NCBI RefSeq assembly: GCF_014698445.1
Contig: NZ_JACJSZ010000002.1
Location: 1 to 64,000, forward strand
Direction of reading: 5' to 3'
Length of the DNA stretch: 64,000 bases
Origin: Microcystis elabens FACHB-917
GTDB lineage: Bacteria; Cyanobacteriota; Cyanobacteriia; PCC-6307; Cyanobiaceae
Part shown: positions 20,599 to 31,058 of the stretch, piece after piece
How positions within the stretch are numbered: the first letter of the stretch is position 1
How the letters are laid out: each line of letters starts with the position of its first letter
Position numbers and translations under genes: made by a program
Notes under the pieces: model-generated
Databases searched by the model: none
The model's input: only the letters and a program-made list of their open reading frames with translations
What the model was told of the DNA's origin: nothing

Positions 20599-20946
20599 AT
20601 GGTCGAGACGCTGCTCAAGTCCACCACCCGCCACATCCGGCTGTTCACGGCGCGGGTCGAGAACGACGATCTCATCCCCGACCCGGATCAGCTCACCCTC
20701 GACGTCGATCCCGACAACGAGTTCCTCTGGGACGACGCGGCCCTCGAGAAAGTGCGTGCCCGGTTCCGGGAGCTGGTGGCGGCCCAGGCCGGCCAGGAGC
20801 TGAGCGACTACAGCCTGCGCCGCATCGGCTCCGAGCTGGAGGGTCTGCTGCGGCAGATGCTCCAGGCCGGTGAACTGAGCTACAACACCGAGGCCCGGGT
20901 GCTCAACTATTCCATGGGCCTGCCCCGCAGTCCGGAAACCCTGTGA
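20599..20946 (+). CDS. ndhM: NAD(P)H-quinone oxidoreductase subunit M
   Basis: A 115-residue oxygenic-photosynthesis-specific subunit of NDH-1, beginning [20 protein letters not shown] and containing [18 protein letters not shown]. It belongs to the stromal/cytoplasmic arm of the complex that runs respiration and cyclic electron flow around photosystem I. Start ATG fixed by conservation. The stop overlaps the GTG of the next gene (GTGA). Confidence 0.93.
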   Translation: MVETLLKSTTRHIRLFTARVENDDLIPDPDQLTLDVDPDNEFLWDDAALEKVRARFRELVAAQAGQELSDYSLRRIGSELEGLLRQMLQAGELSYNTEARVLNYSMGLPRSPETL

Positions 20947-21683
20947 CCCGCTCCCGCAGCAGCGGCGGCCGGCCCGAACCGGGCGGCTACGCGCCCCGGC
21001 CCGACCGCTACGCCCCCCGCACCGACCGCCGCAACGAGCGCTACGACGATGGAGCGGACCGTTTCGCCGGCGGCTACGGCCGCCGGGAGGATCTCCGCTA
21101 CGACACCACGGGGCGCCGCGGCAGCAATGGCGGCGGCGGCCGTCCCCCCTCCGGCCCGGGCGGTGGCCCCTCCGGAGGCGGCCCGGGCATCCAGCTGAAC
21201 GTGGCCACGGTGGCCGTTCTGGCGGGCGTGCTGGTGGTGGGCATCGGCATCGGCAGCGCCGTCACCAGCACCACCCAGGGGAACCAGGGCAACATCGCCA
21301 GCGCCCAGCAGCTCGACATGGCGGTGCCCGACCCCGAATTCTGCAAGCAGTGGGGCGCCAGCGCCTTCGTGATGGACATCGAGCTCTATACCACGATGAA
21401 CCCGAGCAGCAGCTTCGTGACCCAGCCCACGCTCCAACCCGGCTGCGTGATCCGCCGTGAGAACTGGTCGGTGCTGCAGAAGGAGGGGGCGGTGACCGCC
21501 GAGCAGATGCGCCAGTGCAAGCAGCGCATGAACACCTTCGCCTACATCGGCTCGATCCGCGACAAACCGGTGGTGCGCTGCGTCTACCAGACCGACATCT
21601 CCGGCAACAAGTTCCAGACCCGGGGCGTGGCCGGTGCCGCCGACGACGCCGTCGGCATCACCCCGGAGGCCGATCAGTTCTGA
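20943..21683 (+). CDS. DUF3172 membrane-anchored protein
   Basis: A 246-residue protein. The first 80 residues are Arg-, Gly-, Pro- and Tyr-rich and low in complexity. One membrane helix follows ([19 protein letters not shown], about 82-100), then a conserved soluble domain with [17 protein letters not shown] and [12 protein letters not shown] and four cysteines. This matches DUF3172, a cyanobacterial/plastid family without known function. Coupled to ndhM by a 4-base overlap. Its last 26 bases overlap the 3' end of rbcR on the other strand. Confidence 0.82.
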   Translation: MTRSRSSGGRPEPGGYAPRPDRYAPRTDRRNERYDDGADRFAGGYGRREDLRYDTTGRRGSNGGGGRPPSGPGGGPSGGGPGIQLNVATVAVLAGVLVVGIGIGSAVTSTTQGNQGNIASAQQLDMAVPDPEFCKQWGASAFVMDIELYTTMNPSSSFVTQPTLQPGCVIRRENWSVLQKEGAVTAEQMRQCKQRMNTFAYIGSIRDKPVVRCVYQTDISGNKFQTRGVAGAADDAVGITPEADQF

Positions 21684-22659
21684 GACCGTTGCGCTCGGCC
21701 AGCCCCGGCGTGGCCTGGGCCTGGCGCAGGGGGCTGTCCGGGCTGGCGAACACCGGCAGCACCTCGCGGCGGAAGGCGTCGGAGGCCCGCGAGCAGTAGC
21801 GGGCGGGATGGGTGATCAGCTTCAGCTGCCGCCGCACCATCAGGTCGGCCACCACCGGCCGGTGCAGGCTGCCGGCGGCCAGCTCCCGCTCGATCGACAC
21901 CACCGGCAGAAACGCGGCCCCCAGGCCCGCCTGGACGGCGTTCTTGATGGCCTCGAACGAATTGAGCTCCATCTCGATCTTGAGCCGCTGCACGTCGAGC
22001 CGGGAGCGGCTGAGCAGCTGGTCCACCATCTTGCGGGTGGTCGACTGGGCGTCGAGACAGACGAAGCCGAGGCGGTAGAGGTCGTCCTTGGTGAGCTCGG
22101 GCAGGCGGGAGAGGGGGTGCTTCGGGGGCAGCACCAGGGCCAGCTCATCGTTGGCGTACGGCACCACTTGGAGCAGATCGTTGAGATCCGCCGGCAGCTC
22201 GCCGCCGATGATCGCCAGGTCGATCTGGCCGTTGGCCACGCTCCAGCCGGTTCGGCGGGTGCTGTGCACCTGCAGCTGCACCGCCACATCCGGGTACTTC
22301 TGGCGGAACAGACCGATCATCCGGGGCATCAGATAGGTGCCCGTCGTCTGGCTCGCCCCCACCACCAGGGAGCCGCCGCGCAGGTTGTGGAGATCGTCGA
22401 GGGCGCGGCAGGCCTCCTGGCACTGGCTCAGGATCCGGTCGCAGTAGCTCAGCAGCAGATGACCGGCCTCGGTGAGCTGGGCCTTGCGGCCGCCGCGGTC
22501 GAACAGGGAGACGTCGAGCTGCTTCTCCAGGTTCTGGATCTGCAGGCTCACCGCCGGCTGGGTGACGTAGAGACTGTCGGCCGCCTTCTTGAAGCTGCCC
22601 TCACTGGCGATGGCGCGCAGGATGCGCAGCTGGTCGAGGGTGAACGGCAGATCGGCCAT
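21658..22659 (-). CDS. rbcR: LysR-type regulator RbcR (Ycf30)
   Basis: A 333-residue LysR-family activator. The N-terminal winged HTH is [20 protein letters not shown] with [15 protein letters not shown], followed by a two-lobed effector domain (about 95-300). This sequence and its position beside ndhF are typical of RbcR, which activates the Rubisco operon; the paralogues CmpR and NdhR control carbon-concentration genes. Start ATG fixed by the HTH. Divergent from the NnrU-like gene. Confidence 0.9.
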   Translation of the reverse strand: MADLPFTLDQLRILRAIASEGSFKKAADSLYVTQPAVSLQIQNLEKQLDVSLFDRGGRKAQLTEAGHLLLSYCDRILSQCQEACRALDDLHNLRGGSLVVGASQTTGTYLMPRMIGLFRQKYPDVAVQLQVHSTRRTGWSVANGQIDLAIIGGELPADLNDLLQVVPYANDELALVLPPKHPLSRLPELTKDDLYRLGFVCLDAQSTTRKMVDQLLSRSRLDVQRLKIEMELNSFEAIKNAVQAGLGAAFLPVVSIERELAAGSLHRPVVADLMVRRQLKLITHPARYCSRASDAFRREVLPVFASPDSPLRQAQATPGLAERNGLRTDRPPG

Positions 22660-22712
22660 GAGTCGGTAAGGCCTCGAGGGGACCGTTCGCCGGAGCCGGC
22701 GGGCCGATCGGA

Positions 22713-22718
22713 ACTCTA
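22713..22718 (-). promoter_or_regulatory. Possible -10 box upstream of rbcR
   Basis: TAGAGT read on the minus strand fits TANNNT, 53 bases before the rbcR start. The surrounding divergent intergenic region is 119 bases. Confidence 0.3.
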
Positions 22719-22778
22719 GGGGGCTCTCCAGGCGGCAAGAATCGACCTGTCACATCCGCTCCCGGACGCCGAACCGCC

Positions 22779-23531
22779 ATGCCCTCGCTTCCCCCGCTGA
22801 CGGCAGGCCCGCAGCACAGCAGCGTGGTCATGCTGGCCCTGCTGGTGCTCTTCGCCGTGATCCACAGCGGTGGGGCCTCCCTGAGGGCCTGGGGGGAGGA
22901 GCGGATCGGGGCCCGGCTCTGGCGGCTGCTGTTCGCCGGGCTCAGCATTCCCTCCGCCGTGGTGGTGGTGGGCTACTTCCTCGCCCACCGCTACGACGGG
23001 GTCAGGCTCTGGAACCTGCAGGACCAGCCCTGGGTGGTGCCCCTGGTCTGGACCGGCACCGCGATCAGCTTCCTGTTCCTCTACCCGGCCACCTACAACC
23101 TGCTCGAGATCCCCGCCGTGCTCAAGCCCCGGGTGCGGCTCTACGCCACAGGCATCATCCGGGTGAGCCGCCATCCCCAGGCCGTGGGCCAGGTGCTCTG
23201 GTGCGCCACCCACCTGCTCTGGATCGGCACCAGCTTCACCCTGGTGGCCTGCCTGGGGCTGATCGGCCACCACCTGTTCGCCGTCTGGAACGGCGACCGG
23301 CGCCTGCGCAACCGCTTCGGCGCCGCCTTCGAGGAGCTGCGGGCCTCCACGTCGGTGCTGCCCTTCGCCGCCGTGCTGGACGGCCGCCAGACGCTGGTGG
23401 CGGCGGAATTCCTGCGACCCTCCCAGCTGGGCATCGCCGTCGCCATCGGCGTCCTCTGGTGGGCCCACCGCTGGATCGGCCTCGGCGCCACCACCTTCTC
23501 GCGCACGGGCCTGGCCCACTGGCTGGGCTGA
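22779..23531 (+). CDS. NnrU / Z-ISO-family membrane protein
   Basis: A 250-residue integral membrane protein with five to six hydrophobic segments, the first at about 17-27. It contains the NnrU-family stretch GIIRVSRHPQAVGQVLWCAT with a conserved RHP. The NnrU family includes the plant 15-cis-zeta-carotene isomerase (Z-ISO), a haem-containing enzyme acting right after phytoene desaturase, and the crtP-crtB operon is 2 kb away. Whether this protein isomerises zeta-carotene here is inference. Divergent from rbcR. Confidence 0.8.
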   Translation: MPSLPPLTAGPQHSSVVMLALLVLFAVIHSGGASLRAWGEERIGARLWRLLFAGLSIPSAVVVVGYFLAHRYDGVRLWNLQDQPWVVPLVWTGTAISFLFLYPATYNLLEIPAVLKPRVRLYATGIIRVSRHPQAVGQVLWCATHLLWIGTSFTLVACLGLIGHHLFAVWNGDRRLRNRFGAAFEELRASTSVLPFAAVLDGRQTLVAAEFLRPSQLGIAVAIGVLWWAHRWIGLGATTFSRTGLAHWLG

Positions 23532-23601
23532 AGCGCCCGGAGGCCGGCGGGGGTCGATGGGCAGGCCCCCACAGATCCGGAGCCCTGCCGACCGGCCTGC
23601 C

Positions 23602-23607
23602 TAAACT
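23602..23607 (+). promoter_or_regulatory. Possible -10 box upstream of ndhF
   Basis: TAAACT within CCTAAACTCTCG fits TANNNT, 21 bases before the ndhF ATG. It resembles the element upstream of ndhM. Confidence 0.4.
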
Positions 23608-23628
23608 CTCGCCAGCAGAGCCTCCAGG

Positions 23629-25641
23629 ATGCCCGCCGCTTCCGATCTTGCCTGGCTGATCCCGGTGATTCCCCTGCTGGGGGCCTGCCTCACCGGCCTG
23701 GGGCTGATCTCCTTCAACCGCACCGTCAATCGCCTGCGCAAGCCGGTGGCGCTGTTGCTGATCACCACGGTGGGCATCGCCGCGGTGCTGAGCTTCGCGA
23801 TCCTGGCCGAGCAGCTCGCCGGCGCCGGCGCCACCGAGGTGCTTTTCGACTGGGCCGGCGCCGGCAGCTTCCACCTGCAGATGGGCTTCCGCGTCGACGC
23901 CCTCGGGGCCGTGATGCTTGCCCTGGTGACCACCATCGCCCTGCTGGTGATGGTCTATTCCGACGGCTACATGGCCCATGACCCGGGCTACGTGCGCTTC
24001 TTCACCTATCTGGCCCTGTTCAGCAGCTCGATGCTGGGGCTGGTGATCAGCCCCAACCTGCTCGAGATCTACGTCTTCTGGGAGCTGGTGGGCATGTGCT
24101 CCTACCTGCTGGTGGGCTTCTGGTACGACCGCGACGGTGCCGCCAACGCCGCCCAGAAGGCCTTCGTTGTCAACCGGGTCGGCGACTTCGGCCTGCTGCT
24201 GGGGATCCTCGGCCTGTTCTGGGCCACCGGCAGCTTCGGCTTCGAGGAGATCGGCGAGCGCCTCTCCGCCGCCGTGGCCGGCGGCGGCCTGTCCAGCGGC
24301 GTCGCCGTGCTCCTCTGCCTGCTGGTGTTCATGGGCCCGATGGCCAAGTCGGCGCAGTTCCCTCTCCACGTCTGGCTGCCCGACGCCATGGAGGGTCCGA
24401 CGCCGATCTCGGCCCTGATCCACGCCGCCACCATGGTCGCGGCCGGCGTCTTCCTGGTGGCACGGCTGCAGCCGGTCTACGCGCCCTTCCCCCAGGTGCA
24501 GCTGGCGATCGCCCTCATCGGCACCGTCACCTTGTTCCTCGGGGCCACCATCGCCCTCACCCAGATGGATCTGAAGAAGGGCCTGGCCTACAGCACCGTC
24601 TCCCAGCTCGGCTACATGATGCTGGCGATGGGGTGCGGCGCCCCGGTGGCCGGCATGTTCCACCTGGTCACCCACGCCTTCTTCAAGGCGATGCTGTTCC
24701 TCGGCTCGGGGTCGGTCATCCATGCCATGGAGGAGGTGGTGGGCCATGAGCCGGTGCTGGCCCAGGACATGCGCCTGATGGGGGGCCTCCGCAAGTACAT
24801 GCCGATCACCTCCGCCACCTTCCTGATCGGTTGCGTGGCGATCAGCGGCATCCCCCCCCTGGCGGGTTTCTGGAGCAAGGACGAGATCCTCGGCCAGGCC
24901 TTCAACAGCTTCCCGCTGCTCTGGTCCATGGGCTTCCTCACCGCCGGGATGACCGCCTTCTACATGTTCCGGCTGTACTTCCTCACCTTCGAGGGGTCGT
25001 TCCGCGGCCAGGACGCCGGCATCCGTGCCCAGTTGCTCGGTGCGGCCGGCCTGCCCGCCGTGGCGGCCGAGGACGACGGGCATCATGGCCACGCCAGCCA
25101 TCCTCATGAATCCGGCTGGCAGATGGCGGCCCCCCTGGTGGTGCTGGCGGTCCCTTCGGTGCTGATCGGCCTGCTGGGCACCCCCTGGAACAGCCTCTTC
25201 GGCCGGCTCGTCGATCCCGCCGAGGCCATCGAAGCGGCCGAGCATTTCCGCTGGGGTGAGTTCCTGCCACTGGCCGGCGCCTCGGTGACGATCTCCTGCC
25301 TTGGCATCGCTGTGGCGGTGCTCGCCTACGCCCTGCATCGCATCGATCTGGGCACCGCCGTGGCGGGCCGCTTCCCGGCCATCAACCGGTTTCTGGCCAA
25401 CAAGTGGTACCTCGATGCCATCAACGACAAGCTGTTCGTGCAGGGCAGCCGCCGCCTGGCCCGCCAGGTCCTCGACGTCGACTCCAAGGTGGTGGACGGG
25501 GTGGTCAACCTCACCGGCCTGCTCACCCTGGGCAGCGGCGAGGGCCTGAAGTACTTCGAGACCGGCCGGGTTCAGTTCTATGCCCTGATCGTCTTCGGCG
25601 GCGTCATCGGCCTGGTGCTGCTGTTCGGGGCCTTCGGCTGA
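23629..25641 (+). CDS. ndhF: NAD(P)H-quinone oxidoreductase subunit 5 (NdhF1)
   Basis: A 670-residue antiporter-like, proton-pumping subunit of NDH-1 with about 16 membrane helices. Conserved blocks: [18 protein letters not shown], the helix-7/8 region [20 protein letters not shown] and [12 protein letters not shown]. Length and the C-terminal [10 protein letters not shown] match NdhF1 of the NDH-1L (respiratory/cyclic) form. Followed by ndhD about 110 bases downstream; the pair is typical. Confidence 0.95.
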   Translation: MPAASDLAWLIPVIPLLGACLTGLGLISFNRTVNRLRKPVALLLITTVGIAAVLSFAILAEQLAGAGATEVLFDWAGAGSFHLQMGFRVDALGAVMLALVTTIALLVMVYSDGYMAHDPGYVRFFTYLALFSSSMLGLVISPNLLEIYVFWELVGMCSYLLVGFWYDRDGAANAAQKAFVVNRVGDFGLLLGILGLFWATGSFGFEEIGERLSAAVAGGGLSSGVAVLLCLLVFMGPMAKSAQFPLHVWLPDAMEGPTPISALIHAATMVAAGVFLVARLQPVYAPFPQVQLAIALIGTVTLFLGATIALTQMDLKKGLAYSTVSQLGYMMLAMGCGAPVAGMFHLVTHAFFKAMLFLGSGSVIHAMEEVVGHEPVLAQDMRLMGGLRKYMPITSATFLIGCVAISGIPPLAGFWSKDEILGQAFNSFPLLWSMGFLTAGMTAFYMFRLYFLTFEGSFRGQDAGIRAQLLGAAGLPAVAAEDDGHHGHASHPHESGWQMAAPLVVLAVPSVLIGLLGTPWNSLFGRLVDPAEAIEAAEHFRWGEFLPLAGASVTISCLGIAVAVLAYALHRIDLGTAVAGRFPAINRFLANKWYLDAINDKLFVQGSRRLARQVLDVDSKVVDGVVNLTGLLTLGSGEGLKYFETGRVQFYALIVFGGVIGLVLLFGAFG

Positions 25642-25750
25642 GGCCCGCCAGGCCGCTGGCGCGAGCGGCTCTGTGTGTGACAACGCCCATCCGCAGGGTG
25701 GGTGGGAGGCCAGGATTTCTACACTCCGGCCAGATGGACAGCACCGTTCT

Positions 25751-27352
25751 GTGCCCTTTCCCTGGCTGAGCACCGCGATCCTGTTCCCGATCGGTGCCGC
25801 TCTGCTGATCCCCTTCGTGCCCGACAAGGGCGATGGCCGGCAGGTCCGCTGGTACGCCCTCGCGGTGGCCCTGATCACCTTCCTGGTCACCGTGGGGGCC
25901 TACCTGCGCGGCTACGACCCCGCCGATCCCGGCCTGCAGCTGGTGGAGCGGGTCCAGTGGCTGCCCGATCTGGGTCTGGCCTGGTCGGTGGGGGCCGATG
26001 GCCTCTCGATGCCGCTGATCCTGCTCACCAGCTTCATCACCTCCCTGGCCTGCCTGGCGGCCTGGCCGGTGACCTTCAAGCCCAGGCTCTTCTATTTCCT
26101 GCTCCTGGCCATGGACGGCGGCCAGATCGCCGTGTTCGCCGTCCAGGACATGCTGCTGTTCTTCCTGGCCTGGGAGCTGGAGCTGCTGCCGGTGTACCTG
26201 CTGCTGGCCATCTGGGGCGGCAAGAAGCGCCAGTACGCCGCCACCAAGTTCATTCTCTACACGGCCGGCAGTTCCCTGTTCATCCTTCTGGCCGGCCTGG
26301 CCATGGCCTTCCATGGCGGAGGAGCCCCCAGCTTCGAGTACACGGTCCTGGCCGCCAAGGAGTTCGGCACCGGCTTCCAGGTGCTCTGCTACGCGGCCCT
26401 GCTGATCGCCTTCGGGGTCAAGCTGCCGGTGGTTCCCCTGCACACCTGGCTGCCCGATGCCCACGGCGAGGCCACGGCGCCGGTGCACATGCTGCTGGCG
26501 GGCATCCTCCTGAAGATGGGCGGCTACGCACTGCTGCGCTTCAACGTGCAGCTGCTGCCCGAGGCCCACGTCCAGTTCGCCCCCCTGCTGGTGATCCTTG
26601 GGGTGGTCAACATCATCTACGCCGCCCTCACCTCCTTCGCCCAGCGCAACCTCAAGCGCAAGATCGCCTACAGCTCGATCAGCCACATGGGTTTCGTGCT
26701 GATCGGCATCGGCAGCTTCAGCGCCCTCGGCACCAGCGGCGCCATGCTGCAGATGATCAGCCACGGCCTGATCGGGGCCAGTCTCTTCTTCCTGGTTGGT
26801 GCCACCTACGACCGCACCCACACCCTGCAGCTTGACGAGATGGGCGGCGTGGGCCAGAAGATGCGCAAGATGTTCGCCCTCTGGACCGTCTGCTCCCTCG
26901 CTTCCCTCGCCCTGCCTGGGATGAGCGGCTTCGTCTCCGAGCTGATGGTGTTCGTGGGCTTCGCCACCAGTGAGGCCTACAGCCTCAGCTTCCGCATCGT
27001 CATCGCCGTGCTGGCAGCCATCGGCGTGATCCTCACCCCCATCTACCTGCTCTCGATGCTGCGGGAGATCTTCTTCGGCAAGGAGAACCCCGAGCTCGCC
27101 TCCCACACCCACCTGGTCGATGCCGAGCCGAGGGAGATCTACGTGATCTCCTGCCTGCTGGTGCCGATCATCGGCATCGGCCTCTACCCCCGGCTGGTCA
27201 CCGACAGCTACCAGGCCGCGATCGAGACCCTGGTGGACCGGGAATCCATGGCCCTGGTGAAAGTGGGACGCGCCCCGCTCCCGGCCGTGATGGCCACCGG
27301 CGCCTTCGGCAGCCTGCCGCCGGCCCTGCTGCACGCCCCGGCCCTCGGCTGA
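25751..27352 (+). CDS. ndhD: NAD(P)H-quinone oxidoreductase subunit 4 (NdhD1)
   Basis: A 533-residue antiporter-like membrane subunit of NDH-1, paired with NdhF1. Conserved [40 protein letters not shown] and [15 protein letters not shown]. The frame is open from 25673, but the family starts at (M)[19 protein letters not shown], so I use the GTG at 25751. Together with ndhF it forms the distal proton-pumping module. Confidence 0.94.
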   Translation: MPFPWLSTAILFPIGAALLIPFVPDKGDGRQVRWYALAVALITFLVTVGAYLRGYDPADPGLQLVERVQWLPDLGLAWSVGADGLSMPLILLTSFITSLACLAAWPVTFKPRLFYFLLLAMDGGQIAVFAVQDMLLFFLAWELELLPVYLLLAIWGGKKRQYAATKFILYTAGSSLFILLAGLAMAFHGGGAPSFEYTVLAAKEFGTGFQVLCYAALLIAFGVKLPVVPLHTWLPDAHGEATAPVHMLLAGILLKMGGYALLRFNVQLLPEAHVQFAPLLVILGVVNIIYAALTSFAQRNLKRKIAYSSISHMGFVLIGIGSFSALGTSGAMLQMISHGLIGASLFFLVGATYDRTHTLQLDEMGGVGQKMRKMFALWTVCSLASLALPGMSGFVSELMVFVGFATSEAYSLSFRIVIAVLAAIGVILTPIYLLSMLREIFFGKENPELASHTHLVDAEPREIYVISCLLVPIIGIGLYPRLVTDSYQAAIETLVDRESMALVKVGRAPLPAVMATGAFGSLPPALLHAPALG

Positions 27353-27497
27353 GCTCTGGGCCCTGAGCTCTGAGCACCTTCCCCGCCGCCATGCAGGCAC
27401 CAGGGGGCCGGTTACGAAAGCCTGCGCCGGCCCGGGGCCGTGACGCCATCCTCCGGGGAAGATGCCTACGATCCTCCATCGCACAGCGAGGGTCCCC

Positions 27498-27890
27498 ATG
27501 CGGCAGATCAACTTCCTCCTGATCTTCAGCTTCGGCCTGGCCACGGTGATGTTCACCCTGGAGAACACCACGGCCACCACGGTCCATTTCCTGCCGGGCG
27601 TGAGCACCACCCTGCCGCTGGCGGCCCTGCTGCTGGTGGTGGGCGGTATCGGGGCCACCGCGGCCTGGATCTACGCCGTCTGGAGCGGGGTGGTGCGGAA
27701 GATGGAAACCCTGCAGAGCGCCGGCGAGGTGGAGGCCCAGCAGGTGCGGATCAGCGAATTGGAGAACGATCTGCGCCGCTACCGGGCCACCGTGGATGCC
27801 CAGCTTGGGCTGCTGCCCGCCGCGGGGGAGAGCTCGGCGCCCTCCGCCCAGGAGGGGGGCGACGAAAGCCTCTCCCTGGCGGTCGACTGA
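27498..27890 (+). CDS. LapA-like (DUF1049) membrane protein
   Basis: A 130-residue protein with two membrane helices (INFLLIFSFGLATVMF and LPLAALLLVVGGIGATAAWI) and a C-terminal helical tail (about 75-105, likely coiled coil). This is the LapA/DUF1049 layout; in other bacteria LapA is tied to lipopolysaccharide assembly. I chose the ATG at 27498, since twelve upstream residues precede the conserved MRQINFLL start. It lies 145 bases after ndhD. Confidence 0.78.
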   Translation: MRQINFLLIFSFGLATVMFTLENTTATTVHFLPGVSTTLPLAALLLVVGGIGATAAWIYAVWSGVVRKMETLQSAGEVEAQQVRISELENDLRRYRATVDAQLGLLPAAGESSAPSAQEGGDESLSLAVD

Positions 27891-27987
27891 CCCCCGCCGC
27901 CCGGTTCGGTCATCAACGCGACTGGTGCCATCGGGCCGCAGCCGGTAGCTTGCCCTGGGACGGGCCCCTCCGAACAGGACATCGCGC

Positions 27988-28890
27988 GTGGCAGAAGCGG
28001 GTGCCAGACTCGCCATCCGGTTGCTTCAGGACGCGGCCGAGCGGGGCGACATCGATCCCTGGGACGTCGATGTGATCGCCGTCGTCGACGGTTTCCTCGA
28101 CCAGCTGCGCCAGCGCATCGAGCAGCCCAGGCGCCTGGTCGCCCAGGGGGGCAGCTACGAACGGGATCTGGCCGACTCCAGCGAGGCCTTCCTGGCCGCC
28201 TCGGTGCTGGTGGGGCTGAAGGCGGAGCTGCTGGAATCGGCCACCTTCCCGCCCGAGCCGCTGCTGGAGGACCCCTTCGCCGCCGAGGACGCCGAGGGCT
28301 GGGACCCCTCGGCCGTGGCCCTGCCGCGGCGGCCCGAACGGCACCTGCAGCGCCGGCCGGTGGCGCCGCCGCCGCTGCAGCGTCCCGTCACCCTCGGGGA
28401 ACTGATCCGCCAGCTCGAGGACATCGCCGAACGGCTGGAGCAGGAGGGCGGGGAGAGCCGTGCCAGGCCCCGCCATCGCCGCTACAGCGAGCGGGCGGCG
28501 ATCGCCCAGGTGGCCGCCCTGGCCCACCGGGAGAAACTGCCGGAGACAACCGCCGCCCTGAGCCGCTTCCTGCTGGCGTGGTCCCCCACCGCCGAGACCC
28601 TCGCATGGGTGACCTTTGACGCCCTGGTGGGCGCCTGGGCGGAGGCCCTGGCCCGCACCCCCGCCGGCTCCCCGGAGGACGCCGACCTGGACAGCGATCG
28701 GGTGGGGGTGTTCTGGGCCCTGCTGTTCCTCTCCTCCCAGGGGAAGGTGGAACTGGCCCAGGAGGGCGGCCTCTACGGTCCCCTCCGCCTGCGGCGGCGC
28801 CGTGAGGAACGGGTCGAGGCGATGAGTCTGTCGCGGCCGCCGGGTCAGGGGTCAGATAGGGGGCCGGCTCTGGAAGCAGTGGCAGCCTGA
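27988..28890 (+). CDS. scpA: Segregation and condensation protein A
   Basis: A 300-residue kleisin that bridges SMC heads in chromosome condensation. The N-terminal part LAIRLLQDAAERGDIDPWDV and DLADSSEAFLAASVLVGLKA is typical of ScpA, and the C-terminal winged helix is DRVGVFWALLFLSSQGKVEL. The middle is acidic and proline-rich. GTG start. ScpB is not nearby. Confidence 0.9.
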   Translation: MAEAGARLAIRLLQDAAERGDIDPWDVDVIAVVDGFLDQLRQRIEQPRRLVAQGGSYERDLADSSEAFLAASVLVGLKAELLESATFPPEPLLEDPFAAEDAEGWDPSAVALPRRPERHLQRRPVAPPPLQRPVTLGELIRQLEDIAERLEQEGGESRARPRHRRYSERAAIAQVAALAHREKLPETTAALSRFLLAWSPTAETLAWVTFDALVGAWAEALARTPAGSPEDADLDSDRVGVFWALLFLSSQGKVELAQEGGLYGPLRLRRRREERVEAMSLSRPPGQGSDRGPALEAVAA

Positions 28891-28937
28891 GGTTTCTCCG
28901 TAGGCTGGAATTTCACCTCCGACTTGAAACGACGCCG

Positions 28938-30119
28938 ATGAAGGCGATGATCCTGGCGGCAGGCAAGGGAACAAGGGTGCGTCCGATCACGCACACAACG
29001 CCCAAGCCGATGATTCCGATCCTCCAGAAACCCGTGATGGAGTTTCTGCTCGAATTGCTCCGAGAGCACGGCTTCAACGAGATCATGGTCAACGTCTCCC
29101 ACCTGTCGGAGGAGATCGAGAACTATTTCCGCGACGGCCAGCGCTTCGATGTCCAGATCGCCTACAGCTTCGAGGGTCGCATCAAGGACGGCGAGCTGAT
29201 CGGGGAAGCCATGGGCTCGGCCGGGGGCCTGAAGAAGATCCAGGACTTCCAGGCCTTTTTCGACGACACCTTCGTGGTGCTCTGCGGCGACGCCCTGATC
29301 GATCTCGACCTCAGCGAAGCCGTGCGCCGCCATCGTGAGAAGGGAGCCATGGCCAGCCTGATCACCAAAAGAGTGCCGCGTGATCAGGTGAGCAGTTACG
29401 GGGTGGTGGTGACCGATGAGACCGGTCGGGTCCTCTCCTTCCAGGAGAAGCCGTCGGTGGAGGAAGCCGCCAGCGACATGATCAACACCGGCATCTACAT
29501 CTTCGAGCCAAAGGTTCTCGACTTCATCCCCAGCGGCGAACCCTTCGACATCGCCGGTGATCTGTTCCCCAGGCTGGTGGAATCCGGGGCTCCCTTCTAT
29601 GCCCTGCCCATGGAGTTCGAGTGGGTCGACATCGGCAAGGTGCCCGACTACTGGCAGGCGATCCGTAGCGTGCTGCAGGGGCATGTCCGCCAGGTGCAGA
29701 TTCCCGGCAAGCAGGTGCGGCCCGGCATCTACGCCGGCCTCAACGTCGCGGCCGACTGGGACAAGATCCACGTGGAGGGGCCGATCTTCGTGGGCGGCAT
29801 GACCCGCATCGAGAACGGCGTCACGATCATCGGCCCCGCCATGATCGGGCCGAGCTGCCACATCTGCGAGGGAGCCACGATCGACAACTCGATCATCTTC
29901 GACTATTCCCGCATCGGCCCCGGTGTCCAGCTCGTCGAGAAACTGGTCTATGGCCGTTACTGCGTCGACCGCAACGGCGACCACTTCGATCTCCAGGAGG
30001 CCGCCCTCGACTGGCTGATCACCGATGTCCGCCGCCAGGACGTGGGGACCCCCTCACCGCAGCAGAAGGCCATGGCCGAGCTCCTCGGCACCGACCTCGC
30101 CGCCAGCGGCGCCTCCTAG
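28938..30119 (+). CDS. Sugar-phosphate nucleotidyltransferase (GDP-mannose pyrophosphorylase-like)
   Basis: A 393-residue nucleotidyltransferase that would form an NDP-sugar from NTP and a sugar-1-phosphate. The N-terminal signature is LAAGKGTRVRPIT, and the metal site is LCGDALIDLD. The C-terminal part has hexapeptide repeats (IFVGGMTRIENGVTIIGPAM) that form a left-handed beta-helix. It looks nearest to mannose-1-phosphate guanylyltransferases, but specificity cannot be read off. Its 3' end overlaps metF by 66 bases on the other strand. Confidence 0.88.
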   Translation: MKAMILAAGKGTRVRPITHTTPKPMIPILQKPVMEFLLELLREHGFNEIMVNVSHLSEEIENYFRDGQRFDVQIAYSFEGRIKDGELIGEAMGSAGGLKKIQDFQAFFDDTFVVLCGDALIDLDLSEAVRRHREKGAMASLITKRVPRDQVSSYGVVVTDETGRVLSFQEKPSVEEAASDMINTGIYIFEPKVLDFIPSGEPFDIAGDLFPRLVESGAPFYALPMEFEWVDIGKVPDYWQAIRSVLQGHVRQVQIPGKQVRPGIYAGLNVAADWDKIHVEGPIFVGGMTRIENGVTIIGPAMIGPSCHICEGATIDNSIIFDYSRIGPGVQLVEKLVYGRYCVDRNGDHFDLQEAALDWLITDVRRQDVGTPSPQQKAMAELLGTDLAASGAS

Positions 30120-31013
30120 CCCCGCCAGCCGCAGGATCTGGGGGATGCGGTGTTCGGCCTTGATGGCCATCAGATGTACCCCCTGGGCGATGGAGCGGTA
30201 GGTGGCCACCTGTTCGGCGGCGATCGCCACCCCTTCGGCGGCCGGATCGGCCGCGCCGGCGAGGCGGTCGATCAGGAACTGGGGGATGCAGGCCCCAGGC
30301 ACGACCCGGTTGATGAACTGGGCATTGCGGGCCGATTTGAGCAGAAACACCCCGGCCAGCACCGGCAGCCCCAGGGGGCCGGTGATCTCCTCCACGAAGC
30401 GGCGCAGGGCGGCCGCATCCATCACCATCTGGGTCTGGAGGAAACGGGCTCCAGCCGCCTGCTTGCGACGCACCCGCGAGATCAGTCCGCTCCAGCTGGG
30501 TGACTGGGGATCGGCGGCGGCTCCAGGGAACAGGGCCGTGGCCCCGTCCGGCAGCTCCCCCCTGACCGGATCCTCACCGGCGTTGAGGCCCCGCACCAGC
30601 TGGAGCAGCCGCACCGCCTCCAGCTCGTTCACCGCGCGGACCCCGGGCTGATCGCCGGCGCGCACCGGGTCACCGGTGAGGCAGAGCAGGTTGCGGATAC
30701 CTAGGGCGTGGGCGCCGAGCAGATCGGCCTGGAGGGCGATGCGGTTGCGGTCGCGGCAGGTCAACTGCAGCACGGGTTCGATGCCGGCCTCCAGCAGCAG
30801 ACGGCACACCGCGAGGCTGCTCATCCGCATCACGGCCCGGCTGCCGTCGGTGACGTTGACCGCATGCACCAGCCCCCTCAGGGCCGTCGCGGCCTCGAGG
30901 GTGCGACGGGGATCGCCCCCACGGGGGGGCGTCACTTCCGCCGTGACGGCGAACCGACCCTCCGCCAGAGCCTGTCGAAGCTGCAACGGCCACCTCCATG
31001 ACAGGGGCATCAT
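30054..31013 (-). CDS. metF: Methylenetetrahydrofolate reductase
   Basis: A 319-residue TIM-barrel flavoenzyme reducing 5,10-methylene-THF to 5-methyl-THF for methionine synthesis. Family features: FAVTAEVTPPRGGDPRRTLE, HAVNVTDGSRAVMRMS, LQLTCRDRNRIALQADLLGA, NLLCLTGDP, and GARFLQTQMVMD. The ATG at 31013 gives normal length. Convergent overlap with the sugar nucleotidyltransferase; divergent from the pedR-like gene. Confidence 0.92.
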   Translation of the reverse strand: MMPLSWRWPLQLRQALAEGRFAVTAEVTPPRGGDPRRTLEAATALRGLVHAVNVTDGSRAVMRMSSLAVCRLLLEAGIEPVLQLTCRDRNRIALQADLLGAHALGIRNLLCLTGDPVRAGDQPGVRAVNELEAVRLLQLVRGLNAGEDPVRGELPDGATALFPGAAADPQSPSWSGLISRVRRKQAAGARFLQTQMVMDAAALRRFVEEITGPLGLPVLAGVFLLKSARNAQFINRVVPGACIPQFLIDRLAGAADPAAEGVAIAAEQVATYRSIAQGVHLMAIKAEHRIPQILRLAGLGGAAGGEVGAEELGHGLLLR

Positions 31014-31028
31014 GGAACAGCCACTGCC

Positions 31029-31034
31029 TAGAGT
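31029..31034 (+). promoter_or_regulatory. Possible -10 box upstream of the pedR-like gene
   Basis: TAGAGT in GCCTAGAGTGAATCA fits TANNNT, 24 bases before the ATG at 31059. Confidence 0.3.
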
Positions 31035-31058
31035 GAATCAACCCCCGTCGAGGAGCCG

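Noticed and set aside
23236-27658. Long minus-strand open frames over ndhF and ndhD
   Set aside because: They are antisense to the ndh genes and consist of His/Gln/Gly-rich shadow sequence.
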